From: JAJTHC01 sp044358835
GTDB lineage: Bacteria > Cyanobacteriota > Vampirovibrionia > Vampirovibrionales > JAJTHC01
Reading direction: 5' to 3'
DNA length: 64,000 nucleotides
Assembly (NCBI GenBank): GCA_044358835.1
Contig: JBIKNF010000004.1
Coordinates: 1-64,000 of the forward strand
Under the pieces are notes generated by a model. It did not search any database. It was not told where the DNA came from and saw only the letters and a list, made by a program, of their open reading frames with translations. The first letter of the stretch is position 1, and each line of letters begins with the position of its first letter. Positions 17,333-25,517 of the stretch are shown here, in pieces. A program made the translations under genes and the position numbers.

Positions 17333-17965
17333 TTATTTAAGCACGTGCTGGAAGCGGGCTTTAAAATCGGCTTGTAAGCGTAAGACGTGTTCATAATCCG
17401 CTTGCGTCGCATGGTGCACCCCCAGCACATGAAGACTGCCGTGAATGAAGCGCTCTAGCACATAATCAAACAGCGTTTCTACCCCCCGATTATGTTGTGC
17501 ATAATCTAGGGAAACCATGACCGTGCCTAAATGCCCCCCGTGTTGGGTTAAGGCTCGTTTTAAGACGTCAGGCAGTTCGCTTTGAACAGGCCAAGGGGGG
17601 TCGTCGTCGTCGGCATGATCGTCTCCTAAGCTCGCATTTTCAAGGGTGGGAAAGCTCAAGACATCGGTGGGCGCTTTTTTACCGCGCAACTCAAGGTTGA
17701 CTTCTTCTATGGTGGTATTGTCACAAAACAACCAATCGAAGTTCCAAGGGGCTTGATGGGGAGGAAACTGAAACCCATGCACCCGCCATAAGTCATGGTG
17801 GGTGATCCAGTCTAAGCAAACACGTTCTAACGGCGCGTGAACGTCTTGAAACGCCTGCACCAAGGGGTCCGTTTCCATGCCAGCTTGCACATACAGCGTT
17901 AGGCAAACCACGTTTAGAGATGTGGAATCTTCTAAGGGAAAGTGTCGCTGAAAATCGTGATTCAT
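17333..17965 (-). CDS. ybeY: Endoribonuclease YbeY (16S rRNA maturation)
   Basis: YbeY is a zinc metalloprotein for 16S rRNA 3' processing and ribosome quality control. The zinc motif is HGSLHVLGVHH (family H-G-x-L-H-L-x-G-Y-D-H), and TDVLSFP is also present. At 210 aa it is longer than the usual 150-165, with an Asp-rich insertion (DDHADDDDPPW) after TDVLSFP and extra N-terminal residues. Its ATG overlaps the stop of the DUF2203 gene by 4 bp (ATGA), so the two are translationally coupled. Confidence 0.88.
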   Translation of the reverse strand: MNHDFQRHFPLEDSTSLNVVCLTLYVQAGMETDPLVQAFQDVHAPLERVCLDWITHHDLWRVHGFQFPPHQAPWNFDWLFCDNTTIEEVNLELRGKKAPTDVLSFPTLENASLGDDHADDDDPPWPVQSELPDVLKRALTQHGGHLGTVMVSLDYAQHNRGVETLFDYVLERFIHGSLHVLGVHHATQADYEHVLRLQADFKARFQHVLK

Positions 17966-18429
17966 GGCAGTAAGGTAATGGGCTTACGAAAGCTAAAGGG
18001 TTCATCCGGCTCTCGAAAATACAGAATCCCCTCTTCAGGGTCTTGCCAACACAGAAACAAGGTTTCATCGCCGTCGGATTTATAAGGGAATTCTACAAGG
18101 CCTGCTTCCACGTCTCGTAAGAAATAGCCTTTGTCTTCAAAGCGTTTTACCCAATTTTCTAACGCTGTTTCAAAGGTATGTATTTTGTTATTCATCAGCT
18201 TTTCAAGCTCGGCTTGTTCTGCCATACGTTCCGCGTATTGTAAGGCATAAAGTCGTTTGCTAAGCATAAGGTTGTCATGCAAGTCATCGAGTTCTTCAAG
18301 GGCTTTGGCCAAATGAGATTTGACCCACGGCAAGGCATCCACCGCTTCTTCCACACTAAAGTAGCGATGAATCGTCTTACGAGACGATTTGCTTTGCAAG
18401 TGCTTTAAAAAACTAAAGAGATCTTTCAT
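17962..18429 (-). CDS. DUF2203 family protein
   Basis: The 155-aa protein fits the DUF2203 pattern. It starts with FSVEEAVDALPWVKSHL, has a long central helix pair, then DKGYFLRDVEAGLVEFPYKSDG, and ends with LCWQDPEEGILYFREPDEPFSFRKPI. The function is unknown. Its coding start lies 13 bp from a 146-bp mobile element. The only sequence outside the element available for a promoter is therefore almost nil: transcription must read through from gatA-gatC or start inside the element. Confidence 0.8.
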   Translation of the reverse strand: MKDLFSFLKHLQSKSSRKTIHRYFSVEEAVDALPWVKSHLAKALEELDDLHDNLMLSKRLYALQYAERMAEQAELEKLMNNKIHTFETALENWVKRFEDKGYFLRDVEAGLVEFPYKSDGDETLFLCWQDPEEGILYFREPDEPFSFRKPITLLP

Positions 18430-18442
18430 ATCTAATCCTTAA

Positions 18443-18588
18443 TAGTGTTCGTTAGATGAAATCGGCTATGAGGCTATTCTAGGAGCCTAGATTTTTTTGT
18501 GCGGGCGTGTAGTAAGACCTACATAACCAAACAAAAAAATCGTAGCGACAACGAAGAGACCATAGACGGTTTTATATAGCGGATACTA
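18443..18588. mobile_element. 146-bp MITE-like element, subtype 2
   Basis: The ends are TAGTGTTCGTTAGATGAA and, on the other strand, TAGTATCCGCTATATAAAA, an imperfect terminal inverted repeat. The element is flanked by exact TAA duplications (18440-18442 and 18589-18591). It is 146 bp long and has no open frame. Its last three bases form the TAG stop of gatC. A copy in the other orientation is at 29640-29783 and a truncated one at 52119. Inner blocks (CTAGGAGCCTAG and GCGACAACGAAGA) are shared with subtype 1. Confidence 0.8.
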
Positions 18589-18909
18589 TAAAATATTGGG
18601 AACCACATAAGCCCCGTCTTCGGTTTCAGGGGCATTACTCATCAGGGCTTCACGACTCAAGGGCATTTCGGCGACATCGGCACGAAAGGGGGTTTTGTCT
18701 TTGGCGGAAATCGTGGGGGTCACGGGACTGGCGACGACATCGGCCGCGCTGGTGAGGTCTATATCCCCCAAAGGCAGATTGTTGAGCAATTCCACAAAAT
18801 TCAACACTTTAGAAAGTTCCCCTTGATATTGCTGGACTTCTTCATCACTCAAGGCAAGGCTTGAGAGGGTGGCGACTTTTTTAACGGTTTGGGCATCAAT
18901 GTTCATCAT
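18586..18909 (-). CDS. gatC: Asp/Glu-tRNA amidotransferase subunit C
   Basis: GatC stabilises the GatCAB complex that makes Gln-tRNA-Gln and/or Asn-tRNA-Asn by transamidation. The 107-aa protein shows the family pattern VKKVATLSSLALSDEEVQQYQGELSKVLNFVELL and the C-terminal FRADV...LSREALMSNAPE. It lies 62 bp downstream of gatA in the same direction; gatB is not in the window. The stop codon TAG is contributed by the end of a mobile element, so the original C-terminus may have been slightly different. The normal family ending is still complete. Confidence 0.93.
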   Translation of the reverse strand: MMNIDAQTVKKVATLSSLALSDEEVQQYQGELSKVLNFVELLNNLPLGDIDLTSAADVVASPVTPTISAKDKTPFRADVAEMPLSREALMSNAPETEDGAYVVPNIL

Positions 18910-18971
18910 CAATCAGACTCTTTCTTCGGGCTTAAATCATGTGAGCTTATTATACTATAAAATCGAAGAAA

Positions 18972-20492
18972 CTAAACCGAAGCCTTCATCGCCTGAAAGG
19001 CAGGAGGCACGAGGTTTTTTAAAGCGACGGCTTCTTGAAAGGCAAAGGCAATCGCCAAAAGCTTTTCCTCTTCCCACGCGGGGACCATCAACTGTAAGCC
19101 AATGGGTAAACCTGTCGCTTCATCGAACCCACACGGTAAGGACAAAGCTGGAATGCCCACCAAGTTGGCGGGTATCGTCGCCACATCGCTGAGATACATG
19201 GAAATGGGGTCATCATTTTTTTCGCCCAATTGAAAGGCAACACTCGGCGAAGTTGGGCAAATCAAGACATCCACATCTTGCCACGCTTGATTAAACGATT
19301 GAGCCAGCACCTTACGCGCCAATTGAGCCTTGCCGTAGTAGGCGTCATAATACCCCGCAGAAAGCGCAAAAGACCCGAGCAAAATACGGCGTTTGACTTC
19401 CGCTCCAAAGCCTTTGGCACGGGTTTTGGCAAACATATCATACACATTTTCAACGCCTTCACGTTCACTTAAGCCGTAACGCACGCCGTCAAAACGAGCC
19501 AAGTTCGAAGATGCTTCGGCTGTGGCGATAATGTAATACGCCGCAATGGCTTCTTGAAATCCTGTTAGGCTGATGCGTTTAATGTCGGCACCCAAGCCTT
19601 CAAAGCGAGCAATCGCTTCAGTGACGGCTTTTTGCGTGCCAGCTTGAATACCTTCGCCTTCAAAACCTTCTACAATTCCGACTCGCAGGCGTTTGCCAGC
19701 CAATTGCGAGGCAAGTGAGCCGTTTTTGGCGGATGCCACATAATCAGGCAAAACCGCTGGAGCAGAAGACGTCATATCGTGGGCGTCTTTACCCGCAATG
19801 ACTTGTAAAATGGCCGCGGTATCTTCCACCGTGCGAGCAAAGGGGGACACTTGATCCAAGCTTGACGCAAAGGCCACCAAGCCATAACGAGACACCAAGC
19901 CATAAGTGGGTTTTAAGCCCACAATCCCACAAAGCGAGGCGGGCTGGCGCACGGAACCGCCTGTGTCGCTTCCTAAGCTTAAGGTCACCATGCCGGCAGA
20001 AACGCACGCGGCGGAACCGCCTGAACTTCCCCCCGGCACACACGCCGTGTTCCAAGGGTTATAACTGGGGTGAAAGGCACTTTTTTCACAAGAAGAACCC
20101 ATGGCAAATTCGTCCAAGTTGGTTTTGCCCACAATAGGCATGTGGTGGGCTTTAATTTTGCTGATGACGGTGGCATCATAGGGCGACACATAGGATTCTA
20201 ACATTTTACTGGCACAGGTGGTTTTGGTGCCCGTGACGTTGAGGTTGTCTTTAATGGCAATCGGCACACCCGCAAGCAAGGGTAGCGTGCTGGCGTTTCC
20301 CGCTTTTACGGTGGCATCGACGCCTTGGGCGGTGGCGTAGGCCTGTTCTTTGTTGAGGCTTAAAAAGGCTTGAATTTGGCCGTCATGGGCTTCAATACGA
20401 GCAAACTGTTCGTCTAAAATCGCGCAAGCGCTTTGCGAACCCGTGGCAATGGCAGACGCCAGTTCTAGGGCAGTAGGAAGTGCGGTTGACAT
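18972..20492 (-). CDS. gatA: Asp/Glu-tRNA amidotransferase subunit A
   Basis: GatA releases ammonia from glutamine for the transamidation of Glu-tRNA-Gln/Asp-tRNA-Asn. The 506-aa protein is an amidase-signature enzyme. The catalytic Lys lies in PIAIKDN. The Gly/Ser region GGSSGGSAACVSAG and GSDTGGSVRQPASLCG holds the cis-Ser and nucleophile Ser. I placed the start at 20492 because AAAGGA lies 8 bp upstream of that ATG; the frame is open for 5 more codons. It is followed by gatC. Confidence 0.96.
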   Translation of the reverse strand: MSTALPTALELASAIATGSQSACAILDEQFARIEAHDGQIQAFLSLNKEQAYATAQGVDATVKAGNASTLPLLAGVPIAIKDNLNVTGTKTTCASKMLESYVSPYDATVISKIKAHHMPIVGKTNLDEFAMGSSCEKSAFHPSYNPWNTACVPGGSSGGSAACVSAGMVTLSLGSDTGGSVRQPASLCGIVGLKPTYGLVSRYGLVAFASSLDQVSPFARTVEDTAAILQVIAGKDAHDMTSSAPAVLPDYVASAKNGSLASQLAGKRLRVGIVEGFEGEGIQAGTQKAVTEAIARFEGLGADIKRISLTGFQEAIAAYYIIATAEASSNLARFDGVRYGLSEREGVENVYDMFAKTRAKGFGAEVKRRILLGSFALSAGYYDAYYGKAQLARKVLAQSFNQAWQDVDVLICPTSPSVAFQLGEKNDDPISMYLSDVATIPANLVGIPALSLPCGFDEATGLPIGLQLMVPAWEEEKLLAIAFAFQEAVALKNLVPPAFQAMKASV

Positions 20493-20579
20493 AGGTATTC
20501 CTTTCAAGCAATTTTAAACACTCGTACTTTTTTAAAGTAACATAAAAGTGTAAAAATGTCTTGAAGCCATTTCTAAAGC

Positions 20580-20605
20580 GCCAAGGCCTAAGAAATGGCC
20601 TTGGC
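20580..20605. terminator. Hairpin between a small membrane protein gene and gatA
   Basis: GCCAAGGCC/GGCCTTGGC has an 8-nt loop. There is only a weak T-run on either side, so it may be a weak terminator or processing site. Confidence 0.35.
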
Positions 20606-20633
20606 ACCTTCGCCAAACCAATGTTACGGCGCA

Positions 20634-20861
20634 CTAGCTAACGTGTAACAACGCCACAGGTAACATAATGGCGGCCAGCATGCACACCATAAATATGACC
20701 ACCGCCACAATCTTTAGAGTGCTTAATACGGCGGTGTACTGCCCTGAATCCTGGCGAAGGTTTTGTTTCACCAGTTCAATGGCAATGCGTTGTTTGAATG
20801 ACGTAAAATCGTCGGTAGTTAAAGGCGATTCAAAAGAAATGGATTCGCTAAATTGAGACAT
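20634..20861 (-). CDS. Small single-pass membrane protein, 75 aa
   Basis: I do not recognise this protein. Its N-terminal half is soluble (MSQFSESISFESPLTTDD...), and the C-terminal part is one hydrophobic helix (about 48-72, IVAVVIFMVCMLAAIMLPVALL). The ATG at 20861 was chosen because AAGGGGAA lies 7-8 bp upstream. A longer in-frame opening to 21017 would run into the tRNA gene and lacks a site. It lies upstream of gatA and points the same way. Confidence 0.6.
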   Translation of the reverse strand: MSQFSESISFESPLTTDDFTSFKQRIAIELVKQNLRQDSGQYTAVLSTLKIVAVVIFMVCMLAAIMLPVALLHVS

Positions 20862-21012
20862 ATGCAGTTCCCCTTGTCTTCGTGGTATTGTTATTTTTTT
20901 AGTGAGCATCGGTCGTTCCCAAGATCCGATGCTACAGATATAAAAACACGTGGTGTACAAAAATTGCGTTGACAAGCCCCTTTTTTTGAGCGTTAATAAA
21001 AGAGTAATAAAT

Positions 21013-21088
21013 GCCACCTTAGCTCAGTCGGTAGAGCAGGGGACTGAAAATCCCCGTGTCGCTGGTTCGATTCCGGCAGGTGGCACCA
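21013..21088 (+). tRNA. tRNA-Phe (GAA)
   Basis: The 76-nt cloverleaf includes an encoded CCA. The acceptor is GCCACCT/AGGTGGC with discriminator A, the D stem is GCTC/GAGC, and the anticodon stem is GGGGA/TCCCC with loop CTGAAAA, giving anticodon GAA. The T arm is GCTGG-TTCGATT-CCGGC. A terminator follows directly. Confidence 0.97.
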
Positions 21089-21091
21089 CTT

Positions 21092-21122
21092 CCTCTTCAC
21101 CTTGTGTGAAGGGGATTTTTTT
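21092..21122 (+). terminator. Terminator after tRNA-Phe
   Basis: TCTTCAC pairs with GTGAAGG and is followed by a 7-T run. Confidence 0.8.
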
Positions 21123-21138
21123 ATAGGGGAGGCTTGGT

Positions 21139-21669
21139 TTAATATGACGGTTTCATTACAATAATGAGCTTAGGCACGGCCCACACCCCCAAAGCCAGCA
21201 GGGCAAGGCCAAGCCCGTGTTGCAAAGCCATGTTTAAAAGTAGCGTCCCCCAAGCTGGTGTGGAACTAGTGGTGAAGCACTGGTAGAGGTTAAACACGTA
21301 GCTAGAAAAAGTCGTCATGGCCCCTAAGTAACCGGTTAAAAAAAAGATCCGAAACGCAGGAGTCCCAAAACGCTCAGGCAAGGCAAGGCTTAAGCCGACT
21401 CCTATTCCAAAACCCAAGCACCCCAGTAAGTTAATGCCTAAAATGCCGTGCCATTCAACTGAAAATAGGCGGGTGATTCCGTAGCGGGTAAAAGCCCCCA
21501 GGCAAGCCCCTAGGCTGAGTAACAGCCAAACCGGAAGCTCATTAAAGGTGTGCAGTAAGGAACGGATCAAAGGCAAGGCGTCGGACTCCTCTACTTGTTG
21601 GGGGGGGTGAAGGGGGAGATTTCTTTGGTCGAATAAAAATTCACTGTAAGGTACCGTCCGTATAAGCAT
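21139..21669 (-). CDS. crcB: Fluoride exporter CrcB/Fluc
   Basis: Fluc proteins are dual-topology dimeric fluoride channels. The four membrane segments and family signatures are seen: GACLGAFTRYGI, GINLLGCLGFGIG, and TGYLGAMTTFSSYVFN (the pore TTFSSY region). The start is uncertain. The ATG at 21669 gives 176 aa with about 45 residues before the first helix, whereas the usual protein is about 125 aa, so a later TTG may be used. No fluoride riboswitch can be fitted upstream, because the divergent lipoprotein gene starts about 17 bp away. Confidence 0.88.
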   Translation of the reverse strand: MLIRTVPYSEFLFDQRNLPLHPPQQVEESDALPLIRSLLHTFNELPVWLLLSLGACLGAFTRYGITRLFSVEWHGILGINLLGCLGFGIGVGLSLALPERFGTPAFRIFFLTGYLGAMTTFSSYVFNLYQCFTTSSTPAWGTLLLNMALQHGLGLALLALGVWAVPKLIIVMKPSY

Positions 21670-21685
21670 AACATGGAACTTGCCC

Positions 21686-22948
21686 ATGCATCGTGACTTT
21701 TTTAACGCATTTTTCAAACCCTTTGGCTGGCATCGAATCGGACGCCTTGGCCTGTTGTGGGTGTTGTTACTATTTTGCACGGGGCCTCTTTTCTTAAGCG
21801 GATGCGATGTGCCGGGGAGTAAACCGCCTGTAGAAGAAGGATCGCCAGAAGCCGAAGGCGAAGACACTGAAGAAAGCGAAGACGGTGAAGGTGAAGGTGA
21901 AGGCGAAGACGGTGAAGAAGGCGAATCCCCCAAAAAGCCCGTCGTCCCCACTCCCCCCGCACTCACGCATTTAAACTACACCCTCCCCGAAGACTTCCAC
22001 CCCACTCGACTGAGCTGGACAACCGCGGACGGCTTTATTCTACAAGGCGATTTATACAGCCCGTATGGCGAAGTACAAGCCCTCAAAGCGCCTGCCCCCC
22101 CCAAAGCCGCAGCACCCGCAGGTGATGAGGAGGCGGAAGCAGAGGCCGAAGACGCGGAAGCCCCCGAAGAAGAGGCTGAAGCCCCTGCCAAACCTAAAAC
22201 CCCTCCGCCACGGCCCGTGCCAAGCTTTCGATACCCCTTGGTGGTGTTGACGCATCGTTTGTCGTCTTCAGGCAAGCGGGTGAAGTTTTTGGTACCAGAG
22301 TTTGTTAAGGCAGGCTATGCGGTTTTGGTATTGGACGTTCGGGGCCACGGCATAAGTGAAGGCTTGGCGTATGGGGGCATGAAATCTTGGCGGGTGTTTG
22401 ACGCCTTGGACTGGAGGCAACTCACCAAGGATCTAAAGCAGGTGGAACAGTACTTTAGGCGCCCCGAACTGGATCTCGCCAAGTTCCCCCTAGAAGTAAA
22501 ACCCAAGAAAATGACGATGATTGCCGAAGGCATTAGTGCCAACGCTTGTTTGGTAAACGCAGCGGAACAAGATGTTCATTTGAATGCTGTGATTAGTATT
22601 GGAGCCACCCTTGAAAGTAAGAAAATTAGCCCTATTTTGGCGGTCATGAATAGCCATGTGCCGATTTTATACATGGCCAGTGAAAGTGAAGAAATGAGCT
22701 ATGCAGACACGCAAAAGCTTTTTCGCATTACGGAATCGGCCAAAGCGCTAAGTTTATTTGCGGATGAAGGCCCAGGGATGGAACTGTTACGCAATGATGT
22801 AAAGGCTCAACAAACGGCCATGGCGTGGGTAAAGCGCTACATGCCCCCCGCAGAAGTGGAACCCGCCTTTCAGCAGGCGTTAAAAAACGCGACCATGGCG
22901 TGGGCGAAGCACAAGTCAACTCCACAGCCGATTGCTCATACCATTTAA
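21686..22948 (+). CDS. Lipoprotein with degenerate alpha/beta-hydrolase domain
   Basis: The 420-aa protein has a lipoprotein signal peptide (LLWVLLLFCTGPLFLSGC, lipobox LSGC). An acidic low-complexity linker follows (Glu/Gly/Asp repeats), then a second Glu/Ala-rich insertion. The hydrolase-like fold has YPLVVLTHRL and LDVRGHGISEG. The nucleophile elbow reads EGISAN instead of G-x-S-x-G, with Ser kept. Near the C-terminus, where a GHG catalytic His is expected, it reads EGPGMELL. An active triad is therefore doubtful. The ATG at 21686 is chosen over a TTG at 21680. The stop codon lies inside a mobile element that begins at 22939. Confidence 0.75.
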   Translation: MHRDFFNAFFKPFGWHRIGRLGLLWVLLLFCTGPLFLSGCDVPGSKPPVEEGSPEAEGEDTEESEDGEGEGEGEDGEEGESPKKPVVPTPPALTHLNYTLPEDFHPTRLSWTTADGFILQGDLYSPYGEVQALKAPAPPKAAAPAGDEEAEAEAEDAEAPEEEAEAPAKPKTPPPRPVPSFRYPLVVLTHRLSSSGKRVKFLVPEFVKAGYAVLVLDVRGHGISEGLAYGGMKSWRVFDALDWRQLTKDLKQVEQYFRRPELDLAKFPLEVKPKKMTMIAEGISANACLVNAAEQDVHLNAVISIGATLESKKISPILAVMNSHVPILYMASESEEMSYADTQKLFRITESAKALSLFADEGPGMELLRNDVKAQQTAMAWVKRYMPPAEVEPAFQQALKNATMAWAKHKSTPQPIAHTI

Positions 22949-23084
22949 ACGAATAAATAGCGTATAGGTGGATTCTAGGAGCCTAGACTCGCAGATGGGT
23001 GAAGTGTACATAAACGTACATAAGCACATCGAGAACCTGAGCGACAAAGAAGACGCCAGACGCTATTTAATCGCTTAATTGGTA
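22939..23084. mobile_element. 146-bp MITE-like element, subtype 1
   Basis: The ends TACCATTTAAACGAATAAAT and (other strand) TACCAATTAAGCGATTAAAT form a terminal inverted repeat of about 24 bp. The flanking duplications are TCA (22936-22938 and 23085-23087). The copy at 34577-34722 is the same length and nearly identical. There is no open frame. It supplies the TAA stop of the upstream lipoprotein gene. Confidence 0.85.
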
Positions 23085-23193
23085 TCAGGGTGAAGTACAC
23101 ACAGGGGCTTGATGAAGAAACTGTAACCAAAGGGCAGTTTAGTCACATATAGTGTTCAAAAGATAAAGCGGTTGCTGTTGTTTAAATCCGATC

Positions 23194-23225
23194 AAAAAAG
23201 TGACTTCTCTTTTGAAGAGAAGCCA
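23194..23225 (-). terminator. Terminator of the rpsL-rpsG unit
   Basis: On the minus strand, TGGCTTCTCTT/AAGAGAAGTCA has a short loop and runs into TTTTTT. Confidence 0.8.
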
Positions 23226-23247
23226 CGTTTGGTAGGATTTTTTCGCT

Positions 23248-23721
23248 TTAGTAGCGATAGTGAGCAAACGCTTTGTTGGCTTCGGCCATACGGTGCGTTT
23301 CATCACGCTTTTTCATGGTGGCTCCGCCCCCAGAAGAAATTTCCCATAATTCAGCGGCCAAACGCTCACTCATTGAACGTCCACCACGCTTACGAGAAAA
23401 TCCAATAATCCAACGGCTAGCAATGGCTTCACCCATGGCGTCATCCACTTCCATAGGCACTTGGTAGGTGGAACCTCCCACACGACGAGATTTGACACGC
23501 ACTAAAGGGCGGGCTTTGTCTAGGGCGGTAAAGAATAATTCCACACCACTTTGCTCAGAATCTTTGTTATCTAAAATTTCAAGGGCATCATAAAAAATAC
23601 CTTCTGCGGTACTTTTTTTACCTTTTTGCATCAAGCGGTTAATGAACTTGGCCACACGCACATTGTTGTAAACAGAATCAGGTAAAGGAACCCGTTTTTC
23701 GGGACGATAACGACGAGGCAT
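23248..23721 (-). CDS. rpsG: 30S ribosomal protein S7
   Basis: S7 nucleates assembly of the 3' domain of 16S rRNA. The 157-aa protein is full length: MPRRYRPEKR, FINRLMQKGKKSTAEGIFYDAL, VKSRRVGGSTYQVP, and the C-terminal KKRDETHRMAEANKAFAHYRY. It lies 93 bp after rpsL. The expected next str-operon genes (fusA, tuf) do not follow; there is a terminator and a mobile element instead. Confidence 0.98.
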   Translation of the reverse strand: MPRRYRPEKRVPLPDSVYNNVRVAKFINRLMQKGKKSTAEGIFYDALEILDNKDSEQSGVELFFTALDKARPLVRVKSRRVGGSTYQVPMEVDDAMGEAIASRWIIGFSRKRGGRSMSERLAAELWEISSGGGATMKKRDETHRMAEANKAFAHYRY

Positions 23722-23814
23722 GTTTGATAAAACTCCTAAAAATTAAGGGGAAAGTATAAAATGTATCGAAACGACTTAAAGAATAGTCAAAGCATTGACT
23801 AAAGCACAGAACGC

Positions 23815-24207
23815 TTATTTTTTCTTTTTACCGACTTCGCCACTTTTCTTTACACCATACTTAGAACGGGATTGCTTACGGTTTTTAACGCCTTCGCAAT
23901 CTAAGGTGCCACGAATAATGTGGTAACGTACACCGGGAAGATCTTTCACACGACCACCACGAATCAAGACGACCGAGTGTTCTTGCAAGTTGTGACCCAC
24001 CCCTGGGATGTACGACGTGACTTCAAAACCGTTGGTTAAACGCACACGAGCCACCTTACGCAAGGCGGAGTTTGGCTTCTTGGGCGTTGTGGTATACACA
24101 CGGGTACACACCCCACGACGCTGTGGGCAAGCCACTAAAGCAGGGGATTTGGTCTTTTTAATAATGGATTTACGTTCGCTACGAACCAATTGTGCAATTG
24201 TAGGCAC
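23815..24207 (-). CDS. rpsL: 30S ribosomal protein S12
   Basis: S12 sits at the decoding centre. The 130-aa protein includes TPKKPNSALRKVARVRL, SYIPGVGHNLQEHS, and the KDLPGVRYHIIRG loop. The methylthiolated-Asp position and the streptomycin-site lysines (TTPKKPNSA, GGRVKDLPG) are of wild type. The start is a GTG at 24207, preceded by a strong GAGGAGG; longer in-frame starts to 24285 have no such site. A Lys-rich tail extends the usual C-terminus. Confidence 0.97.
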   Translation of the reverse strand: MPTIAQLVRSERKSIIKKTKSPALVACPQRRGVCTRVYTTTPKKPNSALRKVARVRLTNGFEVTSYIPGVGHNLQEHSVVLIRGGRVKDLPGVRYHIIRGTLDCEGVKNRKQSRSKYGVKKSGEVGKKKK

Positions 24208-24512
24208 AGAGGAAACCTCCTCAAATAATGTTAATAGTAGGGACAATACGTCAGCACTGCTAGGGTTTGGGATATTGCTTTGCAACTCTTTCCGTTTTTC
24301 AAGTTTCTGTGTAATTTTCTATTTTAGATTTTTACACGGCAACCACCTAAAAAAGGAAGGGAACAATACACCCTTTAGCCTAAGCTTTACTAGCTTAAAC
24401 AAAGCATACGTGCTTGTCAATGCTTTTTCATGGGTTTTGTAACGTTGTTTTTTTAGTCTGTTGCTTCTATATTAAAGTAAATCGTCAACCCCTAAGGATC
24501 TTCACCCCCCAC

Positions 24513-25517
24513 ATGCCCCCCACAAGTCGACCCCATAATTGGATGCCCCCGTCTCTCCTGCCCCCAATGGCAGGCTGGTTACTGGTGGGCTTTCTCCTTT
24601 TTTACCCTGTCGTCTTATTGGGGGCTAAACAATTTCTTCCAGCCCTTCTCATTCAAGCTGAAGCCCTCACTCAAGGCAAAGGTCTCATCATTCCAGTGCC
24701 GTTTATGCTGAAATTCTTGATTTTTATTTTACTAGGGGGGGGAGGCTTGCTTTTACTTCGTTTACGGTTGGATGTCGCCTATCTCACCCACTGGGCAACG
24801 CAGTTTCCTCGTCCTCATCCCTTGCATGTAGACTATCACCCCGCTGAACCGTATAGCCTTTATGCCTTAGGACGCTGGGTGTTGTACCGCTTTTTGCGTA
24901 TTGGCACCATCCCCCTACTTTTAGGGCTAAGCCTTGTCATCAGCCTATGGCTTCAACTGCTTTTTCTGAACACATTTTTAGGAACCCCCTTCATGAAATG
25001 GCCTGTTGTTTATATCTTAGGCATTTTTTGGGTGCTGAGCTTGGGGCTATTGTTTTTCGCTTCTTTAGTCAATGCCGTGTGGCAAAGTTTAGGTTCTACC
25101 TTTGGGGTGTGTGCGGTCGTCACTGAACCGATGAAGGCACAACCGATCTTGTTTAATCGCTGCCAACGCCTAAGTGCTTATACCCCGTGGGCATGGGGGC
25201 TGTATGGCTTAAAACTCTTGCTTCACCTATTGTGGGGGGGGGTGAGCCTATGGCTTCTATGGCATTACACTGTGAAAGATTTACTCACCCCTTATTTCCC
25301 TTGGTGGTGGGTATTACCCGCTTTATTGGGTTTGTGGCTAGCTGAAGTGTGCTTGGGCTATGCGCGTTTTGCGATTTATCACTTGGCTTTAGAAAAGTTT
25401 TACCAACAGTTGCCTCGTTTTATGAAAGAAGCGTTTACCCCCCCCGTGTCGATTTTCGAATCGCCTTTAGGAGTCACTCGTTCAACAGATCTTCATATAG
25501 AAGCCCCTGAAACATGA
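24513..25517 (+). CDS. Multi-pass membrane protein of unknown function
   Basis: I do not recognise this 334-aa protein. It is strongly hydrophobic, with about six membrane segments. These lie at about 15-35, 65-85, 130-155, 165-190, 235-260 and 270-292, separated by short polar loops. It looks like a YihY- or DUF975-type integral membrane protein but has no firm motif. The start at 24513 is the first ATG with a purine-rich AAGGA upstream, though the spacing is long; ATG 24543 is an alternative. Its stop overlaps the rsmD start by 4 bp (ATGA). Confidence 0.7.
   Translation: MPPTSRPHNWMPPSLLPPMAGWLLVGFLLFYPVVLLGAKQFLPALLIQAEALTQGKGLIIPVPFMLKFLIFILLGGGGLLLLRLRLDVAYLTHWATQFPRPHPLHVDYHPAEPYSLYALGRWVLYRFLRIGTIPLLLGLSLVISLWLQLLFLNTFLGTPFMKWPVVYILGIFWVLSLGLLFFASLVNAVWQSLGSTFGVCAVVTEPMKAQPILFNRCQRLSAYTPWAWGLYGLKLLLHLLWGGVSLWLLWHYTVKDLLTPYFPWWWVLPALLGLWLAEVCLGYARFAIYHLALEKFYQQLPRFMKEAFTPPVSIFESPLGVTRSTDLHIEAPET

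Noticed and set aside
21670..21685. Fluoride riboswitch upstream of crcB
   Set aside because: Only about 16 bp separate the divergent starts and no suitable folded leader fits.
21139..21966. Extended crcB frame of 275 codons
   Set aside because: The N-terminal 99 residues would read antisense through the acidic repeats of the divergent lipoprotein gene.
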